Counted from the first letter of the stretch, positions 9,700 through 19,860 are shown. The stretch is DNA of 64,000 bases from Candidatus Litorirhabdus singularis (GCF_026262625.1 NZ_SHNN01000002.1:1054001-1118000), one strand, 5' to 3'. Notes: generated by a model not told the origin, from the sequence alone. Numbers and translations are program-made.

Positions 9700-9932
9700 A
9701 CATCAATTCCGTAGATCGTAGGTCTAACTTAACTCCTCCAGGCTGGCAAAATCTAGCCCGGATCTGGACCCGGCATGGATAAAGCGATCAGACCCCTGAT
9801 TTTCTCTGGAGCTGGTCTAGCCCAACCGTTGATTTCAGCTCACAGCGTTAGTGTAGCAATCTTCCTCCACAGTCCGTTCAAACGACCCATAAAGTTGCTA
9901 CACTATTTTCAAAGCTCATAACGGATTATGCA

Positions 9933-12743
9933 ATGCTACGATTATCAGGGACGATTGTTCTGGCCTTTTTTGCCAGTCTGGCACTGGCTGGCGGGGGCAA
10001 GCTCATCGATTCGCAGAATCGTATCGATTTGTCTGTTTCAAGTACGTTCAACCAAAATTTAGTAAACCATTGCACTCGCTCAAAGCAAGGACAACAGGCA
10101 TTTGAATGCAAGGTTCACTGCGGCACCGTGCATGACAAGTTACAAGGTTTTACCACCCATATCAGCCGCGGCAATGTCTCGGTTGAAGTTATAAAAAGCA
10201 GCTTCGAGCAGTTTTTTAAGGGGGTTATGCAGTGCGCTCAAGTTTGGTCCCCGAATAAGCCACCTATTGACCTAAAACCCTATGCCGACCTGATTGACTA
10301 CATGCGCGCGGGTAATCATCCGCTGCCACCTGCGGCGGGTCAGCAATCAGGCAATCAATATGCATTTGCGCCCCCACCGGGCACAGTGAAAGCACAGTCG
10401 CAGCAGCCAGTTCCGGCACCACGATCGGCACAAAAGTCTTCCGCTCCAGCCGTGGGTATCAGAAACAGCGCCCAGAGGGTTATTGACGAGCAACCCAAGA
10501 CTCCCCTTGAGGCGGTCAAGAAGATGACTCGCTTGAACTACGCTAACGCCTGCTACGAGGCCGCCACTGCCCGCCGTGCCGATGCAGCCTGGCGAACAAA
10601 GTGTGAGCGTCCCTGCAATAACATTGCCGCCGGGGCGCGCCACCTAATGGGCAGCACCCAAACCCAGCAGTCGGTAACCAGATCAGCCACCTCTTTAAGC
10701 GGTCACATTCAGGAATGCGGTCAATACCTTAATCCGCGACATCCCTATATCCAGATGGCTGGTGGCATCACCCTGGAAATACTAAAACGGCCAACTGTTT
10801 TCGATGAATGGCGTGCCCGCGGTAAAGCTACGATCACTGCCCAAAAAGATAGCGACCCAACCGCTTATGTTGCCGAAATAATGCGCATAGCAAATGCAGC
10901 GCAGGCCTTCTGTGGACCAAGACGGGCTGACTGTGTGCAGCAATGTGCTGCGATGAAAGACCTCGCAGACCGTTTGGGTGTCGCAGCCCAGGCCAATGAT
11001 CTGAGCGCCATGCAGGAGCCGCTGAGCCTGTTGCCGCAGACAGTGATGCTATGCAAAGTCATGTCAAACTCATCTCCGGAGCTACCGGCACTGACGGATC
11101 TACTAGCACACGTGAAAGCCAACCCTAATCTGTTTCTCACTGCGTCTAGCAGTTCTAAAGCACTCATCTACCAGCGACCAGATAATGATTTCGAATGGCC
11201 GTTACAGCTATCTGGGCAGGCTAGAACAACCACATCCAGAGACAACCCACACTTCAGCGGTATTCATCAGCTTGGACAGATGCAGCTCAGCTGTTTTGAG
11301 TCGGGCGCGGTTGACTGCCTACTGGCCTGCGCCAACGCCGTTGTCGTGTCTGATGCGGTGATAGAGCTGGCAGATAAAGGCGCTCACTCACGTCTGCCGG
11401 TGATAGAACAGTTGCAGGATGAATACATCCGCAGCTGCCATCAATTGCAGCCAAGTGGGAGTCAGTTTTCCGCAGCGGGCAGCACCACCGCCGCGCTGGC
11501 TCTGGCAAATTATGACTTCGCAGCCAGCACGGGTAGTCAGTCCTTGCCACCCTATCAAGGCGATAATCTTGATTTAACCAGATTGAGATATCCACCGGAG
11601 CCAAATGCACCCTATGACACTTTCTCGCCTGCCCGTGGTCGCTTGGTCAGTATGGAGTTCAAACAACTCGCTGACGCCATGCTTACTGTGCACAATTATT
11701 GTTTAGAGTCCGGCAGCCAGGACAGGTGCCCTCCACTTGCGCTTGCCGAATGGCTTGAGCCTGCCAGTCGCGTGCTTGATCCGAGCTTGCAAAATCCGCA
11801 GATCGCCGCCGATCTGGAGTACATAGTCGCGGCCTTTGCCCCGTCGCATACGATAGAGCGGCATAATAAAATGCTCGAGTATTGGGGGGTCACTGTAGGA
11901 ACTGCATCGTCAACACACAAATTGGCCGGCCCGCAGTATATGAATGGCCTGCCGCATAAGGTTCAGCCGCCTAAAATCAGGCCGATTATGCAGCTTGCCG
12001 AAGCCGCGGCTGATGTGAACCCGGGGTTCAGTAACCGCAAAGGCATGCGCTTTTACTGCGGAGTAAGCGGACGTGCAGCCGCCAATCCGTTTTACCCAAC
12101 CGGTCAGAACAATACCAGCTGCGAATACCTGAGTGCTTTGTACTACCGTGATTTTGATCAACTGGTGCGACTCGAGTCTCTGTTCGCGGAACCCATCGTG
12201 CGGAGAATGCAGAAGGATATTTCCGGGCCCAACAATCCCTGGGCGATTATCCTTGGCGCGCAGACGGAGGCCATGGCTAACAATATGGACCAGATGAGCA
12301 TGATGCCCTTCCTCATCCCCAGCTATATTATTGATTTCTCAAACCACCGTGAACGTTGCCTACCAGCCGACACGCAAGAGTATACCTTTGCCAAAACAAC
12401 GGTCACGGAGTACAAGAATCGTTGGGGGCATACCACTAATAGCAGCAAGAATGTGCAGAGCAACACTTACCGGGTAGCGCGCGAATGGGTCCCAATTCTG
12501 GATCGAAATAGCTTACAGCTGTCTGCTGAAGGCCTCGGTATGTACGAGATGTTTGACAAAAACTATTCCAGAAGCGCAGAAGCTCGAGCCGCCGAAACCG
12601 AATATGGTACCCGCAGGCCTGGCATTGGCAGCGTCACAGTCGATATCAACAGTCGAATGAGGCTTTCGTCATGCGACGATCCAGTCATGATAAAACTGGA
12701 TCAACGGCTGCGCGAGTTTGCCAACTATCGCAGCGGGATCTAG
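9933..12743 (+). CDS. Large secreted protein of unknown function with four cysteine modules
   Basis: I do not recognise this 936-residue protein. It begins with a signal peptide (LSGTIVLAFFASLALAGGG). The first 510 residues hold four repeats of one cysteine pattern, C-x(6-16)-C-x3-C-x(34-38)-C: C47/C59/C63/C101, C207/C224/C228/C262, C327/C334/C338/C374 and C454/C462/C466/C502. A proline-, glutamine- and alanine-rich linker (about 130-180) separates modules 1 and 2. The last 430 residues have fewer cysteines (for example in NYCLESGSQDRC and YCGVSGRAAANPFYP) and no known motif. No membrane anchor is evident after the signal. It stands alone between divergent and unrelated genes. Confidence 0.8.
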   Translation: MLRLSGTIVLAFFASLALAGGGKLIDSQNRIDLSVSSTFNQNLVNHCTRSKQGQQAFECKVHCGTVHDKLQGFTTHISRGNVSVEVIKSSFEQFFKGVMQCAQVWSPNKPPIDLKPYADLIDYMRAGNHPLPPAAGQQSGNQYAFAPPPGTVKAQSQQPVPAPRSAQKSSAPAVGIRNSAQRVIDEQPKTPLEAVKKMTRLNYANACYEAATARRADAAWRTKCERPCNNIAAGARHLMGSTQTQQSVTRSATSLSGHIQECGQYLNPRHPYIQMAGGITLEILKRPTVFDEWRARGKATITAQKDSDPTAYVAEIMRIANAAQAFCGPRRADCVQQCAAMKDLADRLGVAAQANDLSAMQEPLSLLPQTVMLCKVMSNSSPELPALTDLLAHVKANPNLFLTASSSSKALIYQRPDNDFEWPLQLSGQARTTTSRDNPHFSGIHQLGQMQLSCFESGAVDCLLACANAVVVSDAVIELADKGAHSRLPVIEQLQDEYIRSCHQLQPSGSQFSAAGSTTAALALANYDFAASTGSQSLPPYQGDNLDLTRLRYPPEPNAPYDTFSPARGRLVSMEFKQLADAMLTVHNYCLESGSQDRCPPLALAEWLEPASRVLDPSLQNPQIAADLEYIVAAFAPSHTIERHNKMLEYWGVTVGTASSTHKLAGPQYMNGLPHKVQPPKIRPIMQLAEAAADVNPGFSNRKGMRFYCGVSGRAAANPFYPTGQNNTSCEYLSALYYRDFDQLVRLESLFAEPIVRRMQKDISGPNNPWAIILGAQTEAMANNMDQMSMMPFLIPSYIIDFSNHRERCLPADTQEYTFAKTTVTEYKNRWGHTTNSSKNVQSNTYRVAREWVPILDRNSLQLSAEGLGMYEMFDKNYSRSAEARAAETEYGTRRPGIGSVTVDINSRMRLSSCDDPVMIKLDQRLREFANYRSGI

Positions 12744-13210
12744 CTGGCGGTGACGGGGCCGCCTCGATGACTGAGCTCTCGCTTAGGGCAGTTCGAAAAC
12801 ATACAGTGCCTCGCCTCCAGTCGGCTGGTAAATGTCGGGGCTGACCACTGCTGTCATCGCCCGAAACACGCCAATGCCCGTCGGCACTGCAATATACTGT
12901 TTGCCCTCAACACCAAAGCTGGTGGGGTAGCCGTGTGTTGGAGCCCCAAGCCTTGATTGCCAGAGCGTGTGTCACACAATTAGAGAGCCTCAGTTACCCG
13001 CTTGGCCAGCCATGGACACTGAAGCTAATGCAGCCACTGTACGTTCACTATTTGTTCGCCCGGCAGTGCCCTGGACAGCGCCATGGCGGTCAAATATTCG
13101 GGCGCCAAAGCCGCACCAGCCTTGCTTGACAGACGCTGACAGCCCTCCATACTGCGCTACCATAACGCCGCAACATGGCGTAATCAGTCGCAGTCACAGC
13201 AGGGGTTAAT
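12744..13210. other. Gene-poor gap holding a dehydrogenase remnant
   Basis: These 467 bases hold no intact gene. Bases 12783-12971 on the minus strand encode the decayed end of a PQQ dehydrogenase, listed separately. In 12975-13210 I see no protein similarity and no strong hairpin; short open frames there have no ribosome-binding sites or recognisable products. The promoter of the monooxygenase gene at 13211 should lie at its right end. Confidence 0.6.
12783..12971 (-). pseudogene. C-terminal remnant of a PQQ-dependent alcohol dehydrogenase
   Basis: Read on the minus strand, these 63 codons (the last a TAA stop) encode a segment LWQSRLGAPTHGYPTSF, then GVEGKQYIAVPTGIGVF, then SPDIYQPTGGEALYVFELP and a proper stop. 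This matches the final blade of type I quinoprotein alcohol dehydrogenases. An in-frame TGA (12972-12974) lies directly upstream, there is no start codon, and the remaining about 500 codons of the family are missing. It is therefore a gene relic, not a functional small gene. The intact PQQ enzyme at 51305 has a different C-terminus, so the relic is not a recent copy of it. Confidence 0.8.
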
Positions 13211-14533
13211 ATGTCGGCAACAGACAGGGCGTGCATTATCGGCGCGGGCTGCTCGGGGTTCACCATGGCCAAGCGTCTCAAAGATCACGGCGTGGCTTAT
13301 GACTGCTTTGAGATGTCCGACAATATCGGCGGTAATTGGTATTACAAAAATCCCAACGGCCGCTCTTCCTGCTACCAAAGCCTGCATATTGATACCTCCA
13401 AGTGGCGCCTTGCCTTCGAGGATTACCCTGTCCCTGAGTCATGGCCAGATTTTCCCCATCACAGTCAGATTCAGCAGTATTTCAACGACTACGTTGATCA
13501 CTTTCAGCTGCGCGACACTATCACTTTCAACACCTCTGTCGAGGCTGCCGTGCGACTCGATAGCGGCGCCTGGGAGATCACCCTCAGTAACGGCGAAACC
13601 CGCCAGTATCGCTGGCTGATCGTAGCCAATGGCCACCACTGGGACGCGCGTTTACCAGACTACCCGGGGCTCGAGAGTTTTGCGGGTTACCAGACCCACT
13701 CGCATCACTATCTGGACCCCTTCGAGCCCTATGACTACCGCGGCAAGCGGGTGGTGGTGGTCGGTGCCGGCAATTCAGCGATGGATATTGCCTCAGAGCT
13801 TTCACAGCGACCGATCTGTGAAAAGCTTTTCGTATCGATGCGCCGCGGCGTATGGGTATTACCCAAGTACGTCAATGGCAAACCGGTGGATAAAACCCCC
13901 ATGCCAGGCTGGATACCACGCCGCATGCTGCGGGCGCTGGCACGCCGAAAAATCAAGGAGCTTACCGGTAACCCCGAGGACTACGGCCTGCCGCGTCCGG
14001 ATCACGAGCCGCTGGATGCACATCCCTCCATCTCCAGCGAGTTTTTAACCCGGGTCGGTAGTGGCGACATCACTCCCAAGGGGGCCATTGATCACATCGA
14101 CGCCAACGGCGTGGTATTTGTCGATGGCAGCCGCGAGGACGTCGATGCTATTTTGTGGGCCACTGGCTACCAGATAAGTTTCCCGTTCTTTAGTGACCCG
14201 GCGCTACAGGCACCGGAGAATCGATTCCCGCTATTTAAGCGTATGGTGAAACCCGGCTACGAGAATCTGTATTTTCTGGGTCTGGCACAAGCCGTTCCCA
14301 CTCTGGTTAACTTCGCCGAGCAGCAATCGAAATGGATAGTCGAGGCCATAGGTGGCGCCTATAGTCTGCCGACTGATGACAGTATGAAGCAGATCATCAA
14401 CACCGATGAAAAAACCTATCTTGGGAATTTTTACGACACGCCGCGACACACCATGCAGTGTGAATTTGATCCCTATGTCGCCGACCTGCAAAAGGACCTT
14501 GCGCTCGGTCGCCGTCGTGCCGGCAAAGTCTAA
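13211..14533 (+). CDS. Flavin-containing monooxygenase (FMO / Baeyer-Villiger type)
   Basis: The 440-residue protein has an N-terminal FAD-binding motif (CIIGAGCSGFTMAKRL), then GNWYYKNPNG, and a NADPH-binding motif (VVVVGAGNSAMDIASEL). The linking segment FAGYQTHSHHYLDPFEPYDY resembles the FxGxxxHxxxY/F fingerprint of FMOs. Such enzymes add one oxygen atom to ketones, amines or sulfides. AGGGG precedes the ATG. Its neighbour on the opposite strand is a P450, so both may serve the oxidation of one hydrophobic compound such as a terpenoid or steroid; substrate is not shown by sequence. Confidence 0.88.
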   Translation: MSATDRACIIGAGCSGFTMAKRLKDHGVAYDCFEMSDNIGGNWYYKNPNGRSSCYQSLHIDTSKWRLAFEDYPVPESWPDFPHHSQIQQYFNDYVDHFQLRDTITFNTSVEAAVRLDSGAWEITLSNGETRQYRWLIVANGHHWDARLPDYPGLESFAGYQTHSHHYLDPFEPYDYRGKRVVVVGAGNSAMDIASELSQRPICEKLFVSMRRGVWVLPKYVNGKPVDKTPMPGWIPRRMLRALARRKIKELTGNPEDYGLPRPDHEPLDAHPSISSEFLTRVGSGDITPKGAIDHIDANGVVFVDGSREDVDAILWATGYQISFPFFSDPALQAPENRFPLFKRMVKPGYENLYFLGLAQAVPTLVNFAEQQSKWIVEAIGGAYSLPTDDSMKQIINTDEKTYLGNFYDTPRHTMQCEFDPYVADLQKDLALGRRRAGKV

Positions 14534-14550
14534 AGCGCTGTGAAACCTAT

Positions 14551-15822
14551 TCAGGCAGGCTTAAATTCAATATGCAGCTCCTGCAGCGAGCGCAGCAGAT
14601 AGTGCGGGTGATAGCTGAAGGTATTTTTGTCTGGCGCAAACCACAGGTCATCAATACGCTCAAGCAAGGCCCTGAACGCCCAATATAACTCTCGGCGAGC
14701 AAGCGGCGCACCCAGACAATGGTGTTTGCCGGCCCCAAAGGCCATATGCCCGCCCGCACTCTTACGTTCCAGGTCTATGGTGGCGGCTCGTTCAAATCTA
14801 TCGGTGTCACGGTTAGCTGCCGCATAGCGAATATTCAGCAGGCTACCGGCAGGTATTGTAATGCCGCTAATGGTGACTTCTCGCTTTGTTGAACGCATCA
14901 AACCCTGCACGGGAGACTCCAGCCTCAGTACCTCTTCGATAAAGTTATTCAGATAACGATCGGGGTAAGCTTTCAATTGCTGCCAGATGTCTTTGTTCTC
15001 TATTAACAACTTAACGCCGGCGGAAATGGCATTGGTCGTGGTTTCAGAACCACCAACGAAGGTATCAGCCATCATCTCAGCGTGCAGTTCATTGTCGTTT
15101 AGCGGTCTTCCCCAGTTCGCAATCACGGAGTTAACCAATACGCTGAGCAAAGAATCGTCGGGGCTACGTCGTAGCTTTTCGAAGATGGGCTGAAAATAAT
15201 GCTGAGCTTCTATTTCCTTACGCACAGTTTCGAGCTCTGCTTCTTCATCAAGCATCAAACTGATGCGATGAAAGAAGGCCTGAGTCCATTCCTTGATACG
15301 CCACATATCACCTGCATCGGCACCCATCTGACGTCCGATAATAACCAGAGGTAAAGGGACGGCAAATTGACTCACCCATTCACAGTGGCCTGATTCGATG
15401 AAATCATCAATCAGCTGAAAAGCCAGATCCCGCACTTCGTCATCAAGCTCGGCGACTCTCTTCGGTCTAAAGGCTTCATTGTAAACCGCTCTAATGGCCT
15501 TGTGATCCGGGTCATCGCGGCCGGCAAGCGTAGGCGCGGGCAGCCAACCCTCTGCTTCAAAAAGGTCTACAACCTTCTGCTGCCGCGGCGACAACTGCTG
15601 GTCATCACCCATCATCTTTGTTTGATTACTGAAATTGACGTCATCGGTGAGAATCTGCTTCACATCATCGAAACGACTGATTACGTACATTCCGGTGGTG
15701 GGACACAGATAAACCGGGGCTTCTTCTCGCAAGACCTGATAAGCGTCATAGGGGCATTGCTGTGTCTCCACAGCAAACAGGTTCACATCAGACACTGTTG
15801 ATTTGTTCATTCGCGAGGGCAT
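14551..15822 (-). CDS. Cytochrome P450
   Basis: The 423-residue soluble P450 has the haem motif FGAGKHHCLGAPLARRE with axial ligand C369, the I-helix oxygen-activation segment ADTFVGGSETTTNAIS, and the ExxR core (EEVLRLESPVQGLMR). It would hydroxylate a hydrophobic substrate with electrons from ferredoxin and ferredoxin reductase, which are not encoded nearby. Two in-frame ATGs (15822 and 15810) are possible starts; neither has a strong ribosome-binding site. It converges with the FMO gene, 17 bases apart, and diverges from a FadR-type regulator gene that may control it. Confidence 0.93.
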   Translation of the reverse strand: MPSRMNKSTVSDVNLFAVETQQCPYDAYQVLREEAPVYLCPTTGMYVISRFDDVKQILTDDVNFSNQTKMMGDDQQLSPRQQKVVDLFEAEGWLPAPTLAGRDDPDHKAIRAVYNEAFRPKRVAELDDEVRDLAFQLIDDFIESGHCEWVSQFAVPLPLVIIGRQMGADAGDMWRIKEWTQAFFHRISLMLDEEAELETVRKEIEAQHYFQPIFEKLRRSPDDSLLSVLVNSVIANWGRPLNDNELHAEMMADTFVGGSETTTNAISAGVKLLIENKDIWQQLKAYPDRYLNNFIEEVLRLESPVQGLMRSTKREVTISGITIPAGSLLNIRYAAANRDTDRFERAATIDLERKSAGGHMAFGAGKHHCLGAPLARRELYWAFRALLERIDDLWFAPDKNTFSYHPHYLLRSLQELHIEFKPA

Positions 15823-16067
15823 CTTAGAAGCTAATACGTTAAGCCTTACTCTGCGTATTCACTTATCCAAAGTCAAGGTAAGGGCCCGGTGACTGGTAGC
15901 CGGTAATCTGGATACGAATTCATACCTTTCTCAGTGCTGGGCAGCGCCAGCGTAGCATTGGACCGGCAAAACGGTTGGGATAAGCTGCCACTTCAATTAC
16001 AATGTCGCACTTGCGTCGGACCTACCTCCACACTAACGGTGGGCGCTATTCAGACGCTGGAGAATCC

Positions 16068-16754
16068 ATGCACATTGAGGCCGTAAAGGTCCGTCGACTG
16101 TATCTGCAAGTCGCGGAACAACTATCCAGGCTAATCGCCGAGGGCGAGTTGCTGGTAGGAGAACGCCTGCCATCAGAGCGCGATCTTGCTGCCCGGTTCG
16201 GTGTCAGTCGCCCCACTGTCCGCGAGGCGATGATCACCATGGAAATCTCCGGCCTGGTGGAAATACGCTCTGGCTCCGGAGTCTATGTGCTGCCCCAATC
16301 GTCGCCGCAGGGTTCTGCGCCAACAGAGGAAGTACCGGGACCCCTTGAAGTACTTGAGGCAAGACGTGCGATAGAAGGTGAGACCGCGGCTTTGGCGGCA
16401 GCCCGAATCACCGAAACCGAGCTAACAGCACTCCAGCAACAGCTTAACAAGCTCGCCGATGCCAGCACCAGTATCAAACAGAAAGAAGCCGCCGACCAAC
16501 AGTTCCATCAGCTGATTGCAGCGGCCAGCGGCAACAGCGCGCTGCACTCGACGATTGTCTGGCTCTGGCAACTGCGCAACCAAACATCTATATCGAACGC
16601 TTTTCATGAAAAACTACGCGCAGAAGGCTCAACACCGGTGCTGCAAGACCACACGGCAATTCTAGACAGCTTACGCCGACATGATGCCGGGGCCGCGCGC
16701 AACGCAATGCACACTCACCTAAATCGCGTTATCGATTACGCACTCAAAGACTGA
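16068..16754 (+). CDS. GntR-family transcriptional regulator, FadR/FCD subfamily
   Basis: The product has an N-terminal winged helix (GERLPSERDLAARFGVSRPTVREAMITME) and a C-terminal FCD domain with metal-ligand type residues in ADQQFHQL, LQDHTAIL and AMHTHLNR. FCD regulators respond to small organic acids or sugar acids. I use the ATG at 16068 because GGAG precedes it; the frame is open up to 16002, which would add 22 unlikely residues. It is seven bases upstream of the TonB receptor gene and divergent from the P450, so both are likely targets. Confidence 0.87.
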   Translation: MHIEAVKVRRLYLQVAEQLSRLIAEGELLVGERLPSERDLAARFGVSRPTVREAMITMEISGLVEIRSGSGVYVLPQSSPQGSAPTEEVPGPLEVLEARRAIEGETAALAAARITETELTALQQQLNKLADASTSIKQKEAADQQFHQLIAAASGNSALHSTIVWLWQLRNQTSISNAFHEKLRAEGSTPVLQDHTAILDSLRRHDAGAARNAMHTHLNRVIDYALKD

Positions 16755-16761
16755 TTACACT

Positions 16762-18801
16762 ATGAAGAAAGTTATTATCCTGGCGCTGGCAACTGTTGCC
16801 AGCCCATTAGTACAAGCACAAACCGTCGCGATGGAAGATGTGATTGTTACCGCACGTCAACAGCCGCAGCAGGCAGCCCGACTGCCGCTTGATTGGGCTG
16901 TGATAGAAGACAGCGACCTGGCCATGGTCGCCCACACCCATATCAACGAATCCTTCCAGCGTATCGCAGGTGGCTGGATAACCCGTGGCAATGGTCAGGA
17001 AAGCCTGACCGCTCTGCGCTCACCCGTATTTACAGGCCCTGGCAGTTGCGGCGCATTTTATGTTGCTGAAGATGGCATCTCCTTGCGTGCTCCCGGTTTC
17101 TGCAATGTTAACCAGCTTTTCGACGCCAATACTGAGCAGGCACAGCGAGTAGAAGTTATCAAAGGGCCCGCCAGTGCGCTCTATGGCTCCGGTGCCATGC
17201 ACGGTGTCATTAACGTGCTCAGCCTGGCTGCCCCGGATGAACTTATGCATCAGGTCGGTCTCGAAGGTGGACCCCACGGCTATCTGCGCGGCAAATACCA
17301 GATCGGCAACCGGGTCGGAGCGCACGCCTTCGCCGCCGCTATCAATGCTACCGATGACGATGGCTACAAAGATGACTCGGGCTTTACCCAACTCAAGGGT
17401 ACCCTGCGCCACGATTACAGCGGCAGCACTTTTAGCACCAGCACAATATTTGCTGGCGCCGATCTCGATCAGCAAACCTCAGGCTTTGTGCAGGGAGAGG
17501 ACGCCTACAAAGACTCGGATCGTAAAAAGGAAAACCCCAACCCCGAAGCCTACCGTGAAGCCTGGTCGATGCGCCTGCACTCAACCATAGAAATCCCCCT
17601 GGATGAAGCCAGCAGCTTGAGTTTTACGCCCTACTGGCGCAAAAATGAAATGGAGTTTCTGCAACACTTTCTGCCCTGGCAGTCGGTAGAAGAAAACGGC
17701 CATGAGAGTTTCGGCTTAAACAGCAAGTTCTATCAACAGACCGAGTCGCTGCAGCTGGCAGCGGGCATCGACCTGGAATATACCGAAGGCTGGTTACTGG
17801 AAACTCAGGAGGAGCCTTTTAGCCCCAACCAACCCGCCGGCACTCACTACGACTACGACGTGGACGCCTCGCTGGCATCAGTGTGGAGTCAGGCTGACTG
17901 GGATTTCAGTGACAGGCTTAACCTGTCTGCCGGAGCGCGTTTTGAATACACCAACTATGATTACCAGAACCGCACCGACGACGGACCTGCCTGCGGTCCT
18001 GACTCGACACCCTCGTGCCGCTTTTATCGACCGGCCAGTGGTGAAGATGACTTCAAAAACTGGTCACTGAATGCCGGTGCACTGTTTGACATAAACGATT
18101 CGCACGCCGTGTTTGCTCGGGTTTCACGTGGCTTTCGAGCGCCGCAGGCTACTGAACTATATCGACTGCAGGCGGGCCAGGCCAACGCCGATCTGGACTC
18201 GGAGCAACTCGATGCGCTTGATATAGGATTTCGTGGCATCGTCGGCCAGTTTCACTATGAAGTGGGCGGATACTACATGAACAAGGGTGACGTTATCTTT
18301 CAAGATAGCAACCGACAGAACATCAGTGGCGCCAAGACTATTCATTACGGTGTTGATATTGCCCTGCGCTGGCAGCTCAATGACGCTTTTGATGTAGCTC
18401 TGGACACCAATCTGGCGCGCCATGAATATGACAGTGACATAAGTCTGCTGGGCTCCAGTGGCAATATCAAGGGCAACGACATCGACACTGCACCCCGTTA
18501 TTTTGGCAGCCTCCGCCTGGGCTGGCAGATCCACGAGAATCATCGCACCGAGTTGGAATGGGTCAATATGGCATCCTATTATCTGGAACCGGACAATGCC
18601 CATGAGTACGACGGCCACAATTTACTCAACCTGCGCCTGACCAGCCAACTCACCTCGCGTATTCAACTGGGCGTTCGGGTCACCAATCTTACCGACGTCG
18701 ATTACGCCGAGCGTGCCGATTTTGGCTTCGGGCAATACCGCTATTTTGTCGGCGAGCCGCGTTCGCTGTACCTGCAATTGCAGATGAATCTGGCGCCCTG
18801 A
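16762..18801 (+). CDS. TonB-dependent outer membrane receptor
   Basis: The 679-residue protein has a signal peptide (MKKVIILALATVASPLVQA), a TonB-box-like start (MEDVIVTARQQ), a plug domain (VEVIKGPASALYGSGAMHGVINVLS) and a C-terminal beta-barrel ending NLTDVDYAERADFGFGQYRYFVGEPRSLYLQLQMNL in two adjoining pieces. Such receptors import large or scarce compounds across the outer membrane. The plug carries a cysteine pair (GSCGAFY and GFCNVN). It is co-transcribed with a FadR-type regulator rather than with iron genes, which suggests an organic nutrient rather than a siderophore; that is inference. Confidence 0.92.
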   Translation: MKKVIILALATVASPLVQAQTVAMEDVIVTARQQPQQAARLPLDWAVIEDSDLAMVAHTHINESFQRIAGGWITRGNGQESLTALRSPVFTGPGSCGAFYVAEDGISLRAPGFCNVNQLFDANTEQAQRVEVIKGPASALYGSGAMHGVINVLSLAAPDELMHQVGLEGGPHGYLRGKYQIGNRVGAHAFAAAINATDDDGYKDDSGFTQLKGTLRHDYSGSTFSTSTIFAGADLDQQTSGFVQGEDAYKDSDRKKENPNPEAYREAWSMRLHSTIEIPLDEASSLSFTPYWRKNEMEFLQHFLPWQSVEENGHESFGLNSKFYQQTESLQLAAGIDLEYTEGWLLETQEEPFSPNQPAGTHYDYDVDASLASVWSQADWDFSDRLNLSAGARFEYTNYDYQNRTDDGPACGPDSTPSCRFYRPASGEDDFKNWSLNAGALFDINDSHAVFARVSRGFRAPQATELYRLQAGQANADLDSEQLDALDIGFRGIVGQFHYEVGGYYMNKGDVIFQDSNRQNISGAKTIHYGVDIALRWQLNDAFDVALDTNLARHEYDSDISLLGSSGNIKGNDIDTAPRYFGSLRLGWQIHENHRTELEWVNMASYYLEPDNAHEYDGHNLLNLRLTSQLTSRIQLGVRVTNLTDVDYAERADFGFGQYRYFVGEPRSLYLQLQMNLAP

Positions 18802-18825
18802 ACGGGCGTCAACGGCCAAGCACTG

Positions 18826-19833
18826 TCACGTCAGCGGCGAAATACCTATGGCGTGACGTACTTTATCAAGTAGTTCGGAGGCGGTAGCCCGCGCCCTTTC
18901 ACCACCTTTACGCAGCTCGTCTTCAACAAATTCGGGCTCCGCCATCAGTTGATTGTAGCGTTCACGGGCTGGCGCCAGCTCGGCATTAATCAGCTCAAAT
19001 AGCTCCTTTTTGGCGTCACCCCAACCGATACCGGCGGCAAACTTCTCACGCATGTCGTCAACCTGCGCAGGCGTGGCGAACGCTTCCCATATCTGGAAAA
19101 CGGTAGAATCATCGACGTCTTTGGGGTCGCCCGGTTCCAGCAGATTGGTTTTGATTTTGTTCAGTGACTTACGCAGTTTCTTTTCCGTCTCGAACAGGGG
19201 AATTGTGTTGTTGTAGCTCTTGCTCATCTTGCGGCCATCGAGCCCCTGAAGGATCGCGACATTGTCGTCAACGACGGCTGAAGGCAGCGTGAACACTTCC
19301 CCAAAGTGGTGATTGAAGCGTTGCGCGATATCGCGAGCCATTTCCACGTGCTGTATCTGATCACGCCCTACCGGAATATCATGAGCTCGAAACATCAGGA
19401 TGTCCGCTGCCATCAACACCGGGTAGCTGAACAGCCCCATGGTGACGCCAAAATCAGGGTCTTCATTGGCTTCCTGGTTCGCTTGCACGGACGCCTTATA
19501 AGCGTGAGCACGATTCATCAGTCCCTTGGCCGTATTGCAGGTGAGTATCCAGGTTAACTCCAGAATCTCTGGAATATCACTCTGCCGATAGAATACAGAA
19601 TTGTCAGTATCCAGGCCCAGTGCCAACCACGTAGTAGCGATCTCTTTACTGGACTGACGTATCTTTTCCGGATCCGTTGCCTTGATGATGGCATGATAAT
19701 CCGCCAAAAAGAAAAAGGACTCGATGTCCTTATCACGGCTCGCGCGCACAGACGGACGGATAGCACCCACATAATTACCCAGATGGGGTGTACCGGTGGT
19801 GGTAATACCGGTCAGGACACGGTGTTTTTCCAT
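18826..19833 (-). CDS. trpS: Tryptophanyl-tRNA synthetase
   Basis: The 335-residue class I synthetase charges tRNA-Trp. The HIGH-type motif is [12 protein letters not shown] and the KMSKS loop is [16 protein letters not shown]. Length matches bacterial TrpS. It converges with the TonB receptor gene (24 bases between stops). The upstream gene on the same strand is a DUF3524 glycosyltransferase, 27 bases away. Confidence 0.96.
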   Translation of the reverse strand: MEKHRVLTGITTTGTPHLGNYVGAIRPSVRASRDKDIESFFFLADYHAIIKATDPEKIRQSSKEIATTWLALGLDTDNSVFYRQSDIPEILELTWILTCNTAKGLMNRAHAYKASVQANQEANEDPDFGVTMGLFSYPVLMAADILMFRAHDIPVGRDQIQHVEMARDIAQRFNHHFGEVFTLPSAVVDDNVAILQGLDGRKMSKSYNNTIPLFETEKKLRKSLNKIKTNLLEPGDPKDVDDSTVFQIWEAFATPAQVDDMREKFAAGIGWGDAKKELFELINAELAPARERYNQLMAEPEFVEDELRKGGERARATASELLDKVRHAIGISPLT

Positions 19834-19860
19834 GATCAGTTCCGCTAATCGAAAAGCGGC

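Noticed and set aside
15962-15975. ACCG-N6-CGGT as an operator for the FadR-type regulator
   Set aside because: Only four-base arms; too common by chance to support.
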